From: Streptomyces sp. 378
Lineage (GTDB): Bacteria; Actinomycetota; Actinomycetes; Streptomycetales; Streptomycetaceae
Assembly: GCF_030124145.1 (NCBI RefSeq)
Contig: NZ_JASKMS010000043.1
Coordinates: forward strand, 1 to 52,297
Direction of reading: 5' to 3'
DNA length: 52,297 bases
Position 1 is the first letter of the stretch. The number at the start of each line of letters is the position of its first letter. The notes beneath the pieces are model-generated. The model worked only from the letters and a program-made list of their open reading frames with translations, had not been told where the DNA came from and did no database searches. This document shows positions 41,597-49,986 of the stretch, piece by piece. The position numbers and the translations under genes are program-made.

Positions 41597-42856
41597 TCAG
41601 AGAAGGGTGACCCGGCTGCCCACGGCCGTGCCGCGGGTGTCGAGCAGGGCGCAGCGAGCCTGGCCCAGTGCTTCCCTGGCGTAACAGGCGTGATCCTGCA
41701 GCAGGATCGCCACATCGGCCTGGGCCATGGCTTCCTGGAGGTCCTCGGCGCGCGGCAGAGACCGGCCGCCGATAGTGAACTCGGCTATGTACGGGTCGTG
41801 GTAGTACACCTCGGCACCGGCGGCAAGCAATCCTGCCGCCACCGGGTGCGCCGGCGTCTCCCGGACGTCGGCCACATCCGCTTTGTAAGTGATTCCGAGG
41901 AGCAGGGCCCGTGCGCCCTCAGGGCGGCCCCGGGCATCGGTGAGCAGGGCCAGCGCTCGGTCCACGACATGGTTCGGCATGCGGCCGAGGACCTCGTGTG
42001 CGGCTGCCAGCGTGCGGAAGGCGAAGCCCTGGGATTCGGCCCGCGCGGTGAGATAGCGGGGGTCGACGGGAATGCAGTGCCCGCCGACGCCGGGTCCGGG
42101 TCTGAAGGGTGCGAAGCCGAACGGCTTGGACGCGGCACAGTGCAGCACGTCCCAGATGTCGATGCCGGTCTCGTGGCAGAACAGTGCCACTTCGTCGACC
42201 AGGGCCATGTTGACGTACCGGTAGGTGTTTTCGAGCAGTTTGGCCATCTCCGCCTCCCGCGTGCCGCGGGCGAGGACGAGGTGGTCCACGAACCGGGAGT
42301 AGAACGCGACGGCGTACTTGGCGCACAGAGAGCTGCAACCGCTCACGACCTTGGGCGTGTTGCGGATGGTCCACGTCTCGTTGCCGGGGTCGATGCGCTG
42401 CGGCGAGTACGCCAGGTGGAAATCCTCGCCCGCCTGCAGCCCGCTGCCGTGCTCCAGCAGCGGCCGCACGACGTCCTCCGTGGTGCCGGGATAGCTGGTG
42501 GACTCCAGGACGACGAGTATGCCGGGGCGCAGCCGGGCGGCGACGACCCGGGCTGCGTCCTCGACCGCGGACAGGTCGGGTAAGCCCCCCGGTGTGAGTC
42601 CGGTGGGCACACAGATCACCACGGTCTGCGCGCCGTCCAGGACCGCTGGGTCGGTCGTGGCATGAAAGCCCGCGTCCAGCATGACCGCGACCTCGGCGTC
42701 GAAGACTCCGCCGACATGGGAACGGCCTGCGGCGAGTCCCGACACCACCGTGCCGGACACGTCGTATCCCATGGTCGCCAGACCTGCCGAGACCGCGGCT
42801 CTGGAGAGCGGCAGCCCGACATGCCCCAGCCCGATGACGACGAGATCGGTGGCCAT
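41597..42856 (-). CDS. Nucleotide-sugar 6-dehydrogenase (UDP-GlcNAc/ManNAc dehydrogenase type)
   Basis: A 419-aa UDP-sugar dehydrogenase. It has IGLGHVGLPLSRAAV for NAD, VCVPTGLTPGGLPDLSAVEDA, ESTSYPGTTEDVV, Lys206 in KLLENTYRYVNMALVDE and catalytic Cys261 in GPGVGGHCIPVDP. This class (WecC/WbpA-like) oxidises C6 of a UDP-amino sugar to the uronate in two NAD+ steps. AGGAG lies upstream of the ATG. It is outside both arms but adjacent, so it may feed a uronic or amino-uronic sugar to the pathway, or serve cell-envelope polysaccharide. Confidence 0.92.
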   Translation of the reverse strand: MATDLVVIGLGHVGLPLSRAAVSAGLATMGYDVSGTVVSGLAAGRSHVGGVFDAEVAVMLDAGFHATTDPAVLDGAQTVVICVPTGLTPGGLPDLSAVEDAARVVAARLRPGILVVLESTSYPGTTEDVVRPLLEHGSGLQAGEDFHLAYSPQRIDPGNETWTIRNTPKVVSGCSSLCAKYAVAFYSRFVDHLVLARGTREAEMAKLLENTYRYVNMALVDEVALFCHETGIDIWDVLHCAASKPFGFAPFRPGPGVGGHCIPVDPRYLTARAESQGFAFRTLAAAHEVLGRMPNHVVDRALALLTDARGRPEGARALLLGITYKADVADVRETPAHPVAAGLLAAGAEVYYHDPYIAEFTIGGRSLPRAEDLQEAMAQADVAILLQDHACYAREALGQARCALLDTRGTAVGSRVTLL

Positions 42857-42905
42857 GTGCGTACGTTCTCCTGAGTGTGTGGGGGTGAACGGGAACAGCG
42901 TTGTC

Positions 42906-43214
42906 TCAGGCGGAGAAACTGCCGCTGCCGGGCGCCACGTGCGAGCCGTAGCCGGGCTCCACGGTGAGGCCGGGGGTCAGACAGAACGGGTCGGCGTGGA
43001 CGGTGACCGGACGATCGGTGTGGTTCGTCAGCACATGCGCGTCGGGCGGAAGCTTCTGGCACCCGTGCGGATCGCGATAGACCGTCAGTGGCGTCGCTTC
43101 CGTACTGAACACCACAACGTCGCCCTGCTCCGCCGCGGCAGCGGTGCCGGTGGCGGCGCTCGCCGCGAGCAGCGCACTGGCAGCGGCGAACATGAAGACC
43201 GTGGCGCAGCGCAT
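42906..43214 (-). CDS. Small secreted protein of unknown function
   Basis: A 102-aa product with a clear Sec signal peptide (RCATVFMFAAASALLAASAATGTAAAAE) and a mature part of about 75 residues with two Cys (GCQKLP and FCLTPG), which could form a disulfide. AAAGGA lies 8 bases before the ATG at 43214; the open frame extends 18 codons further but without a site. The pattern resembles small secreted beta-type proteins of streptomycetes. No function is recognised. Confidence 0.7.
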   Translation of the reverse strand: MRCATVFMFAAASALLAASAATGTAAAAEQGDVVVFSTEATPLTVYRDPHGCQKLPPDAHVLTNHTDRPVTVHADPFCLTPGLTVEPGYGSHVAPGSGSFSA

Positions 43215-43627
43215 GAATTGGTCCTTTCGGCAGCGTGTTGTCGAAATGATTCTTTTCGGGAGATGCACCCCCTAAGCACGGCCCAACCCTGATGCGCCCG
43301 AACCAGTGATGCAGTCAAATGAAATTGACACCACGGTCGGTGATCCGCGCGCCCCGTCGGTGTCTGACGCGCGCGGGGCCGGGCACCGGTTCACCGTCTC
43401 GGCGAGGCACCGGTTGTGGCTCAGGCGATCCCAAGGCGGCTGCCGACCAGCGGCCACCCGAGGAAGATCGTGCCGCCCCCCACGGCAGCGTTGCCTGCGA
43501 ACTCGGGTGCGCCGAAGCACCCATCCGCCGTTCCTGTCCGTCTTTCGCAGCTGACGCGAGATTTTCGCATCAGATGCGACTCGGGGCGTCTTCGCAGTTC
43601 AATCGCTCGATGGAGTGAGGTCCGCAG
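43215..43627. other. Intergenic region, no gene recognised
   Basis: About 410 bases with only short open frames. The AT-richer part near 43215-43330 probably holds the promoter of the small secreted protein. Confidence 0.35.
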
Positions 43628-43831
43628 ATGTCCGCCAACGCCAACCTGCACGACCTGGTCGGGTCCCTGTGCGTAATCAACGAGGACGGGCAACCCCTCG
43701 CCGTAGGGCCAGAGACCCATCCCGCAGCCCCGCGCCTGTACTTCACCGGGTACACCAATCCCCTCACGGCTGTCCTTCGCCAGGCGGGCATCGAAGCGCG
43801 CGCCATCACGCGGGCGTTACGGCGCGAGACG
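43628..43831 (+). pseudogene. Flavin-containing monooxygenase (CzcO-type), C-terminal remnant
   Basis: About 68 residues match the end of FAD monooxygenases: NEDGQPLAVGPETHPAAPRLYFTGYTNPLTAVLRQAGIEARAITRALRRE. The FAD and NADPH domains are missing and a stop codon lies directly upstream. Beyond about 43831 the frame enters unrelated sequence. It is a leftover of a deleted gene. Confidence 0.7.
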
Positions 43832-44227
43832 GCGCGGGTCCCCCTTCCCTCCCCCCGCGTTGGCGACCGACACGGCCGACACACTCCACAGAGGGCACGC
43901 TTCGAGTTGACGGGGTCTCGGGAGCTCGGTCCTGCAGCGGCGTGCCCGGCCGGCCGGAGATCGCCGAGGTTTTCGAGATCGTAGGAGTCGCTGGTCTTGC
44001 TGGCCCTGACCACCATGTGCTTGACGCCGGGGTCGCCCGGCCCTCCCGAACTGCACCAGATAGGTTGCCATCGGCCTTGGTGTCGAAGGTCTGGACGACG
44101 GTTCCCGCAGTACAGGCACCGTTGAGATCCAGCGACTGCCCGCCCTCGACAGCCACCTCCAGGAGCGACGAACCCGTAGCTCGGGCGCTTCCCGCCCGTC
44201 GGCGCGCGCGGCCGCCCGGCGGAACGG
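43832..44227. other. Region of decayed coding sequence
   Basis: On the minus strand, SLDLNGACTAGTVVQTFDTKADGNL is followed in another frame by PGVKHMVVRASKTSDSYDLENLGDL. This looks like a frameshifted, unidentified secreted or structural protein. No start codon or intact frame is seen. Confidence 0.35.
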
Positions 44228-44572
44228 TCAGGCGGCGTAGCAGAGCACCGCGGGGCCGGCCGAGGCCGCGGCGCGGGCCACGGTCGCGGGCATGGGACGG
44301 ACGGTGCGAACGGTGGGCGCGAACTGCGAGCGGTTCCGCGCGAAGACGACGAGGCGCAGCACCGTGAACCGCGCGACACCGGCGAGTGCGGAGGCGGACA
44401 GGTAGACGACCTGCTCGAGCACCGCACGGGGCGCCGCCACCAGCTGCTGCAGGACATCGCCACACAGGTCACCACGTACGCGGCCGCCGCAGACCCGGCC
44501 GAGAATCTCCACAGCCTGTTCACCGCGCGGTGCCAAGGGGCCGTGGCCCCCGCGGCCGTCCCGCCTTCCCAA
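44228..44572 (-). pseudogene. Possible GtrA-like membrane protein remnant
   Basis: The stretch QVVYLSASALAGVARFTVLRLVVFARN resembles the last helices of GtrA-like proteins, which help flip lipid-linked sugars. The N-terminal helices are absent and the start is unclear. The resemblance is short, so this may also be an unrelated hydrophobic fragment. Confidence 0.3.
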
Positions 44573-44664
44573 GCACGTCGGGTAACCCCGGCACGCGTGC
44601 CGGGTTCTGTCGCACCGCAGTGCTGGATGGTGGCCCGAGGACGAAGAGTGAGAGCATCCGCGTC

Positions 44665-45513
44665 ATGGATGCAGACGGTCACACGGCTCGGTGGTGGGTG
44701 GCGTTGCGCCGGACGCCGGTGGCCGTCTGGAACGACGACGTCACGGACTGGGGCGCTGCGCTGACCTACTATGCGGTTCTGGCCCTGTTCCCGTTGCTGC
44801 TGGTGATCCTCTCGATTCTGGGTCTGACCATGCCCACGGCCAAGCCGGAGGTCATCGACCGTATGACGCAGGCGGCCCCGGCCGAGTCCCGTGCTCTGCT
44901 GCGCAGCACTCTGCGGCAGATGGTCGCACAGCCGACGGCGGCATGGACGCTGATCTTCGTCGGAGGGGCGGGGGCTCTGTGGTCGGGATGCAGCTATCTG
45001 AGCGTCTTCCGCCGGGCGTTGTACGCCATGCATCGGATCAGCGCGGACCGGCCGGTCTGGCGTACCGCTCCGCGCATCATCGCCACGGCCCTCGTCCTGA
45101 GCTCCCTGCTTCTGACGTCGACCCTCGCGTTGTTGCTCACCGGCGGCCTGGCCCGGCGTCTGGGTCAGGCTCTGAGTCTGGGTACCGGGCCCCAGGCCAC
45201 CTGGGACACGCTGCGGTGGCCGGTCGTGGCCGCCGTAGCCGTCGCCTTGGTGCTCGTCCTGTACCGGTCAGGACCGGCATCCTCCCGCCCTGTCCGGAGG
45301 ATGGCGCCCGGCGGCACACTGGCGGTTGCGCTCCTGCTGACCGTCTCACTCGGATTCGCCGTCTACACCTCCCTGGTCAGCACCTACGACCGTCTGTACG
45401 GTTCACTGGCAGGCGTCGTGGTGTTCCTGGTCTGGCTGTGGCTCTCCAACCTGTCCCTCCTGATCGGCGCTCAGTTCAACGCAGAGCTGACGAAGCCTGC
45501 GCACGGGGAATGA
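44665..45513 (+). CDS. YihY/BrkB-family inner membrane protein
   Basis: A 282-aa membrane protein with about six helices and the family features DWGAALTYYAVLALFPLLLVILSILGL near the start, RTAPRIIATALVL in the middle and GSLAGVVVFLVWLWLSNLSLLIGAQFNAEL at the end. Members were once called ribonuclease BN; their role is in envelope integrity or an unknown transport. The ATG at 44665 gives normal family length. Confidence 0.9.
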   Translation: MDADGHTARWWVALRRTPVAVWNDDVTDWGAALTYYAVLALFPLLLVILSILGLTMPTAKPEVIDRMTQAAPAESRALLRSTLRQMVAQPTAAWTLIFVGGAGALWSGCSYLSVFRRALYAMHRISADRPVWRTAPRIIATALVLSSLLLTSTLALLLTGGLARRLGQALSLGTGPQATWDTLRWPVVAAVAVALVLVLYRSGPASSRPVRRMAPGGTLAVALLLTVSLGFAVYTSLVSTYDRLYGSLAGVVVFLVWLWLSNLSLLIGAQFNAELTKPAHGE

Positions 45514-45761
45514 GCCGGTCTTCTCGTACCTGCGGCTGACCGCCCGTACCCTTGGGGCCGGTTCACCGCGGCCCCGTGGGCCGTGGCGGCCTCTGGCCTC
45601 GCACGGCGCGCCGTCCGCCGCTGGACCGGCAGGGCACCGCACAAGGTCAGCGCGATCAGGGCCAGGGTGGCGAGGGGAGACCACAGGCCGACCGCGAGCG
45701 CGGCGATGCCAGGTTGGTAGCCGGGCGTGGAGAAGCAGTCGGCATCGTGCAGGCACATCAC
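45471..45761 (-). CDS. Small hydrophobic hypothetical protein
   Basis: A possible 96-aa product starting MMCLHDADCFSTPGYQPG, with one good helix (IAALAVGLWSPLATLALIALTLCGAL) and a basic tail. Its 3' end overlaps the YihY gene by 43 bases on the other strand. Coding is supported only by the sensible helix and start, so this is tentative. Confidence 0.3.
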   Translation of the reverse strand: MMCLHDADCFSTPGYQPGIAALAVGLWSPLATLALIALTLCGALPVQRRTARRARPEAATAHGAAVNRPQGYGRSAAGTRRPAHSPCAGFVSSALN

Positions 45762-45878
45762 GCGCCACCACCGGTGCCCCTCCTGTTCGGGGTGCGGGCC
45801 CGGGCGGGCGTCCGCTCACTCAGGCCCTGTCGAGTCAGACCACCCATCGTGCATCCGGGGCGGCGGATTTGGGGTCTC

Positions 45879-46036
45879 GCCGAATCCGACCATCTGCCCG
45901 GCCTCAAGACAAGGTCATCGGCGAACTGTGGCTCCGAGATCTCGAGCTCACCGCCTGGCGCGTTCTGCATGCAGACTGCAGGTCGGACGATTCGGCTGGG
46001 CGGAAAGCCTTCCTCGACGCCTGGACCAGCGCCTGA
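45879..46036 (+). pseudogene. Decayed 3' copy of the hypothetical gene at 49987-50547
   Basis: These 158 bases are a near-copy of the last 159 bases of the gene at 50389-50547, but one base is missing (CAAGACAAGG against CAAGACACAGG), which breaks the frame. In the restored frame it reads VIGELWLRDLELTAWRVLHADCRSDD. The upstream part of the gene is absent. Similarity continues some 50 bases past the stop. Confidence 0.8.
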
Positions 46037-46346
46037 ACGACTGCTCCTCCAGGCAGCCGCGCAGGGCATGCGGCGCCCGAGTCGGCACGTGGCGCGCACC
46101 CCGGCCTCGTACCCCTACTCCTCCGGTTCGGTGTTGCAGCACCTTGCGAGCAACCCTGGTCGCCGACGAACTGGGACACGTACGGTGAGGCGGCCGAGCC
46201 CGGGACAACGCCTGATGTGACCGAGTTCAGAAAGGGCACAAGAGCGGACCCCCTTGTTCGGGCGAAAGGACGGCCTGCACGGGCCGCGGCAGTCACCGGA
46301 CGCGGCGGGCACTATCCCTCGGGCAAGGCTGCGAGGTCAGGCCGGG

Positions 46347-46396
46347 GTTGATGTTCTCGGCCTGCGGGTCCTTCTGGGCCTGGGAGACGTTGAACG
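46347..46396 (-). pseudogene. CspA C-terminal remnant
   Basis: The minus strand encodes FNVSQAQKDPQAENIN, matching the end of the intact cold shock protein (FDVTQGQKGPQAENIN). The OB-fold core is gone. It lies 311 bases after the decayed hypothetical gene, almost the same spacing as in the intact pair, so the two were duplicated together. Confidence 0.75.
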
Positions 46397-46432
46397 GTGG
46401 GTGCCCGAACGGCGTACCGTTCGGGCACCCAC
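46397..46432. terminator. Very strong perfect hairpin
   Basis: A 16-bp perfect stem (46397-46412 with 46417-46432) with a CGTA loop is followed on the plus strand by a short T-rich run (ACTGTTTGTC). It is the most stable small hairpin noticed in the window. It abuts the csp remnant and lies about 245 bases before the phosphatase, so it may be a terminator or transcript-stabilising element. Confidence 0.6.
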
Positions 46433-46676
46433 TACTGTTTGTCATCTTCGGTGCCAGCGTGGCATGGACTCTGGTAGGCCGGATGACTGCGAGGCCCAGG
46501 CGTTCCACACGGCGACGGTGGCCGCGCCGTTCGACGAACAGCCGGCCGACAGGTGCATCCGTTCAGAGGCTCTGTGGTGCAATAACATCTACCGGGCACC
46601 GGGCACCGGGCTTGGCGCCAGCCCCTCGCATCCCCGGGCCGAAGCCCTGAGCAGCACCGAGCAGCGAGGAGTCACC

Positions 46677-47993
46677 GTGACCGTGCGCGGGCCTGACGGG
46701 GACGGTGGGTCGACCACTCGTACTCCCGCGAACGGGGATGGCCGGGGCAGGGAGATAACCCTAACGGAGACTCTGGCCGCAGCGGAGTCCGCAGCGCCTG
46801 TGGAGTCGCTCGACGTGGTCGCGCACATGCTCAAGGAGCGCCTCGGGGCCGCGTCCGTGTCGTTCCTCATCACCGACTTCACCGGCGGATCGGTCGTACG
46901 GCTGGGGGCGGCGGGCAGCATCGATACCGATCAACCCGCCCGGCGCATCACACTGCGCGGCACCCTGTACGACGACGTGATCCGCACCCAGCGGCCGAGC
47001 GTGGAGGACAAGGGCGAGGGCACGCTGGTGCGGATCGTCGCCCCGGTGACCAACCGCGGGGACGCCATCGGACTCCTCGAACTCTTCCTGCCCGCGGCGC
47101 CGGACGCGGAGACGATGCGGGAGATCGGCGAGACCGCGCACGCCCTGGCATACATCGTCATCGCGAACCGGTCCTACACCGACGTGTACCAGTGGGGACG
47201 CCGCACCAGCCCGCTGAGCCTCGCTGCGGAAATCCAGCACCGGCTGCTCCCGGCGTCGCTGGCGTGCGAGGCCGCGCAGTTCGCGGTGGCCGGGGCACTG
47301 GAGCCCGCCGACCACGTCGGGGGCGACACCTTCGACTACGTGATCGACCGGGATACAGTCCAGCTCTCCGTCACTGACGCCATGGGGCACGATGTCGACG
47401 CCGCGCTGCTGGCGACCCTCCTGGTGGGCGCCCTTCGCCGGGCACGGCGGGCCGGCGCCGACCTCGCCGAACAGGCCCGACAGGCCGACCAGGCGATGCG
47501 TGAACACGGCCGCCAGAGCTACGTCACCGGCCAGCTCCTGCGCATCAGCCTGACCGACGGCAGGGCCGAGTTCATCAACGCCGGCCACCCCTGGCCGCTG
47601 CGCATGCGGAACGGCCAGGTGCGGGAGATCACTCCGAAGATCGATATGCCGTTCGGCTTCCAGGTCCCCCACACCTACCGGGTCCAGTCGCTGGACCTGC
47701 AGCCGGGCGACCGGCTGGTGATGCTGACCGACGGCATGCTGGAGCGCAACGCCAACAGCCTCGATCTGTCCGACCTGATCGTGGGTACCCGCGCGCTGCA
47801 TCCCCGCGAGGCCGCCCGCACCCTCATCGCGGCGATCGTAGACGCCAACCACGGCCACCTGCAGGACGACGCGACCGTCATGTGCCTGGACTGGCACGGC
47901 GTCGGCCACTCCGAGCGGGACGCCGACACCGGCGCCGACCTCTCCGATGCCTCCGCCCCGTCGCGGACGGGGCGGACCACTCCTGGGCGATGA
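46677..47993 (+). CDS. PP2C-type SpoIIE phosphatase with GAF-like sensor domain
   Basis: A 438-aa protein. Residues about 40-165 form a GAF-like sensor region (LDVVAHMLKERLGAASVSFLITD...). Residues about 185-405 form a SpoIIE/RsbU phosphatase with LSLAAEIQHRLLPAS, VGGDTFDYVI (metal Asp), VTDAMGHDVDAALLATLLVGALR, FINAGHPWPLRMR, LTDGMLERN and DDATVMCLDW. It would dephosphorylate an anti-sigma antagonist and so release a stress sigma factor. The GTG at 46677 is chosen because GAGGAG lies 5 bases upstream; the open frame extends 141 codons back over the hairpin and csp debris. Confidence 0.9.
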   Translation: MTVRGPDGDGGSTTRTPANGDGRGREITLTETLAAAESAAPVESLDVVAHMLKERLGAASVSFLITDFTGGSVVRLGAAGSIDTDQPARRITLRGTLYDDVIRTQRPSVEDKGEGTLVRIVAPVTNRGDAIGLLELFLPAAPDAETMREIGETAHALAYIVIANRSYTDVYQWGRRTSPLSLAAEIQHRLLPASLACEAAQFAVAGALEPADHVGGDTFDYVIDRDTVQLSVTDAMGHDVDAALLATLLVGALRRARRAGADLAEQARQADQAMREHGRQSYVTGQLLRISLTDGRAEFINAGHPWPLRMRNGQVREITPKIDMPFGFQVPHTYRVQSLDLQPGDRLVMLTDGMLERNANSLDLSDLIVGTRALHPREAARTLIAAIVDANHGHLQDDATVMCLDWHGVGHSERDADTGADLSDASAPSRTGRTTPGR

Positions 47994-48072
47994 CTCGACG
48001 ACTGCTCCGACACCCCACTACGTCCGGTCCCCGGGCGGGCGGCCCGTGGGGGCGCTTGCCCGGCTGACCGCG

Positions 48073-48240
48073 TCACCGGGGGAGGCGCCTGCGGCGGCGG
48101 CCCAGGCGTAGGCCGAGGAGGACGAGGTCGGCGACCAGAACCACCACGCCGATGACCAACAGGTAGAACAGGCCCTTCGCCACCACACCGATGATGCCGA
48201 GCACGATGGCCACAATGAGCAGCAGGAGGAAGAGAGCCAT
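48073..48240 (-). CDS. Small hydrophobic membrane protein
   Basis: A 55-aa product, MALFLLLLIVAIVLGIIGVV then KGLFYLLVIGVVVLVADLVLLGLRLGRRRRRLPR: two helices and a strongly basic tail. Its ATG has GAGGTG 7 bases upstream, so the longer frame beginning at 48312 is not used. Such short hydrophobic proteins often belong to actinomycete stress regulons. It lies just after the PRC-barrel gene on the same strand, probably co-transcribed. Confidence 0.75.
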   Translation of the reverse strand: MALFLLLLIVAIVLGIIGVVAKGLFYLLVIGVVVLVADLVLLGLRLGRRRRRLPR

Positions 48241-48277
48241 GGGTGTCACCTCATGGTGGGGGACGTTGGTGAGGGCA

Positions 48278-48634
48278 TCAGCGGCGGGCGAGGCGACGTT
48301 CGCCGCCCGCACCCGTTCGGTAGGCGAGCTCGTAGTGCGCGAAGACTGTCTTCTCGTCCTCCGCGAGCAGTTCGCCGTCCGTGCCGATCGAGGGCGCTTC
48401 CTTGACCTGCTTCTTGTCGTAGGCGACCTTCAGATAACCGGGACCGACCGTCGCGTCGCCCAGGGGGACGAACACGAGCCGGTGCCGGGTCGGAAGGCCG
48501 ACCGTCACCGTCGCGAACGCGGGCTGGTCTGTGGCCGTGTCGACATAGACCGCCTCCAGGACGCCGATCTTGTGCCGCTCGTGGTCGACCACGTCGTGAC
48601 CTCGCCATTCCCTGATGTCTTGCGCCTCGAACAC
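48278..48634 (-). CDS. PRC-barrel domain protein
   Basis: A 118-aa protein. Residues 1-75 read as a PRC barrel (FEAQDIREWRGHDVVDHERHKIGVLEAVYVDTATDQPAFATVTVGLPTRHRLVFVPLGDA), followed by a short charged tail. PRC barrels bind RNA or other proteins (RimM, photosynthetic reaction centre H); in actinomycetes, stand-alone ones are associated with stress. It precedes the small membrane protein on the same strand, 37 bases away. Confidence 0.85.
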   Translation of the reverse strand: MFEAQDIREWRGHDVVDHERHKIGVLEAVYVDTATDQPAFATVTVGLPTRHRLVFVPLGDATVGPGYLKVAYDKKQVKEAPSIGTDGELLAEDEKTVFAHYELAYRTGAGGERRLARR

Positions 48635-48941
48635 GGAGCCCCCTCTGTCTCAGATCAGCTGAAGACCGCTGTCGTCTTTCTCTCGCTCCTCCCTCCTTAC
48701 CTGCCTACGGAGCGTCACACCCTGGAGAGCAGCCAACTTTCAGGGCGGACGGCGGCGGATAACCTCGTATCCCTGGCCCCTCCACCGGCGTACGGGTGAT
48801 GCGCCACAGCGAACCATCCCCCTGATGTCTTCCGCCTCGACTTTCACGCGCGGGGCGATGCCTCGGCGACCGCCCGGTCCGCCGCGGTCCAGCACGCGGC
48901 GACGTGGGCGATGAGCGGTGGACCGGAACACTGTCGCGGGG
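48635..48941. other. Intergenic gap of 307 bp
   Basis: No gene is recognised. It should hold the promoter of the PRC-barrel gene; no consensus pair is obvious. Confidence 0.35.
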
Positions 48942-49628
48942 TCAGTAGGTGGCGAGGGAGATGGCGGTGTAGTGCGCGGTGAAGGCCACCACGGTCAGCG
49001 CGTGGAAGACCTCGTGGAAGCCGAACCAGCGGGGTGCGGGGTCGGGCCGCTGGAGGGCGTAGACCACCGCGCCCGCGCTGTAGAAGAGACCGCCGACAAC
49101 GATCAGGACCACTACGGCCGCTCCGCCGGTGCGCAGGAAGTCGGGCAGGTAGCTCACCGGTGCCCACCCCAGCGCCAGGTAGCACGGGGTGTACAGCCAG
49201 CGAGGGGCTCCGACCCACAGGACCCGAAACGCGATGCCGGCCAACGCTCCTGTCCAGACGATCCACAGCAGCACGGACCGCTGGTCCGGCGGGAGGAGGA
49301 TCACAGCAAGGGGGGTACAGGTGCCGGCGATGATCAGGAAGATGTTGGCGTGGTCGAGGCGTCGCAGAAGAGCCTCGCCGAGCGGTCCCCAGGTGCCGCG
49401 GTGGTAGATGGCGCTCGTCGCGAACAGCAGCCAGGCGGTGACCGAGTACACGGCGCAGGCCACGACCGCCTGCGAAGTACGGGCCAGGCAGATGAGCACG
49501 ACGCCTGCGATCAATGCGGCGGGGACCATTCCGGCATGGAGCCAGCCACGCAACCTCGGCTTGATCGGCTCGGCCAGGTCGGAGACCCGCTCCACCAGAG
49601 CAGCAGCCGAGTGAGCCCCCTCCCCCAC
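48942..49628 (-). CDS. PAQR/hemolysin III-family membrane protein
   Basis: A seven-helix protein with the conserved metal-site segments SAIYHRGTW, RLDHANIFLIIAGTCTPLAV and the C-terminal GFHEVFHALTVVAFTAHYTAI. These supply Ser, His and Asp residues for a zinc-dependent hydrolase-like site. The GTG at 49628 gives a 228-aa protein of normal length; an upstream ATG at 49772 would add 48 low-complexity residues. Despite the name, members serve in membrane homeostasis rather than proven haemolysis. Confidence 0.88.
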   Translation of the reverse strand: MGEGAHSAAALVERVSDLAEPIKPRLRGWLHAGMVPAALIAGVVLICLARTSQAVVACAVYSVTAWLLFATSAIYHRGTWGPLGEALLRRLDHANIFLIIAGTCTPLAVILLPPDQRSVLLWIVWTGALAGIAFRVLWVGAPRWLYTPCYLALGWAPVSYLPDFLRTGGAAVVVLIVVGGLFYSAGAVVYALQRPDPAPRWFGFHEVFHALTVVAFTAHYTAISLATY

Positions 49629-49986
49629 ATGGTCGCCCTGTGATTCGTCGGGCAGCCCGTCTGCACGGCGCTCTCCACGCGCTGACCCGACGTGACCACA
49701 TTCGACTTCAGCGGCGTCGCGGGACACAGCTTCTCGTCCTCCCCCGGGCTCCCGGGCGTCACTGGCAACCATGCGGTCATGCTAGGAAACCTCACCCGGA
49801 CACATGACGGGAGGTCGATCCACAGCCACGTCGCCGGGCCCGGGCCGGTTCGCCGCCGTGTGAACTCCAGTCCCCTTGACGCTACCGCCGATTGGGCCTG
49901 CCGAAGCCGAGTAGACCGGCTGGTCATGGGAACGATCAGGGCTTCCGAACGGGGCATCTCCGCTCGCCTGCGCGCAAGGATCGCCG
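49629..49986. other. Intergenic region of 358 bp between divergent genes
   Basis: If the short start of the hemolysin III gene is right, this stretch carries the divergent promoters of that gene and of the hypothetical gene at 49987. No RNA gene or repeat is seen. Confidence 0.35.

Noticed and set aside
43570..45033. 487-aa minus-strand frame
   Set aside because: It crosses the FMO remnant and the YihY gene, and reads as GC-bias shadow with no coherent domain.
46254..46676. Extra 141 codons at the N-terminus of the SpoIIE phosphatase
   Set aside because: They run through the csp remnant and the 16-bp hairpin; a GTG with GAGGAG at 46677 starts the recognisable protein.
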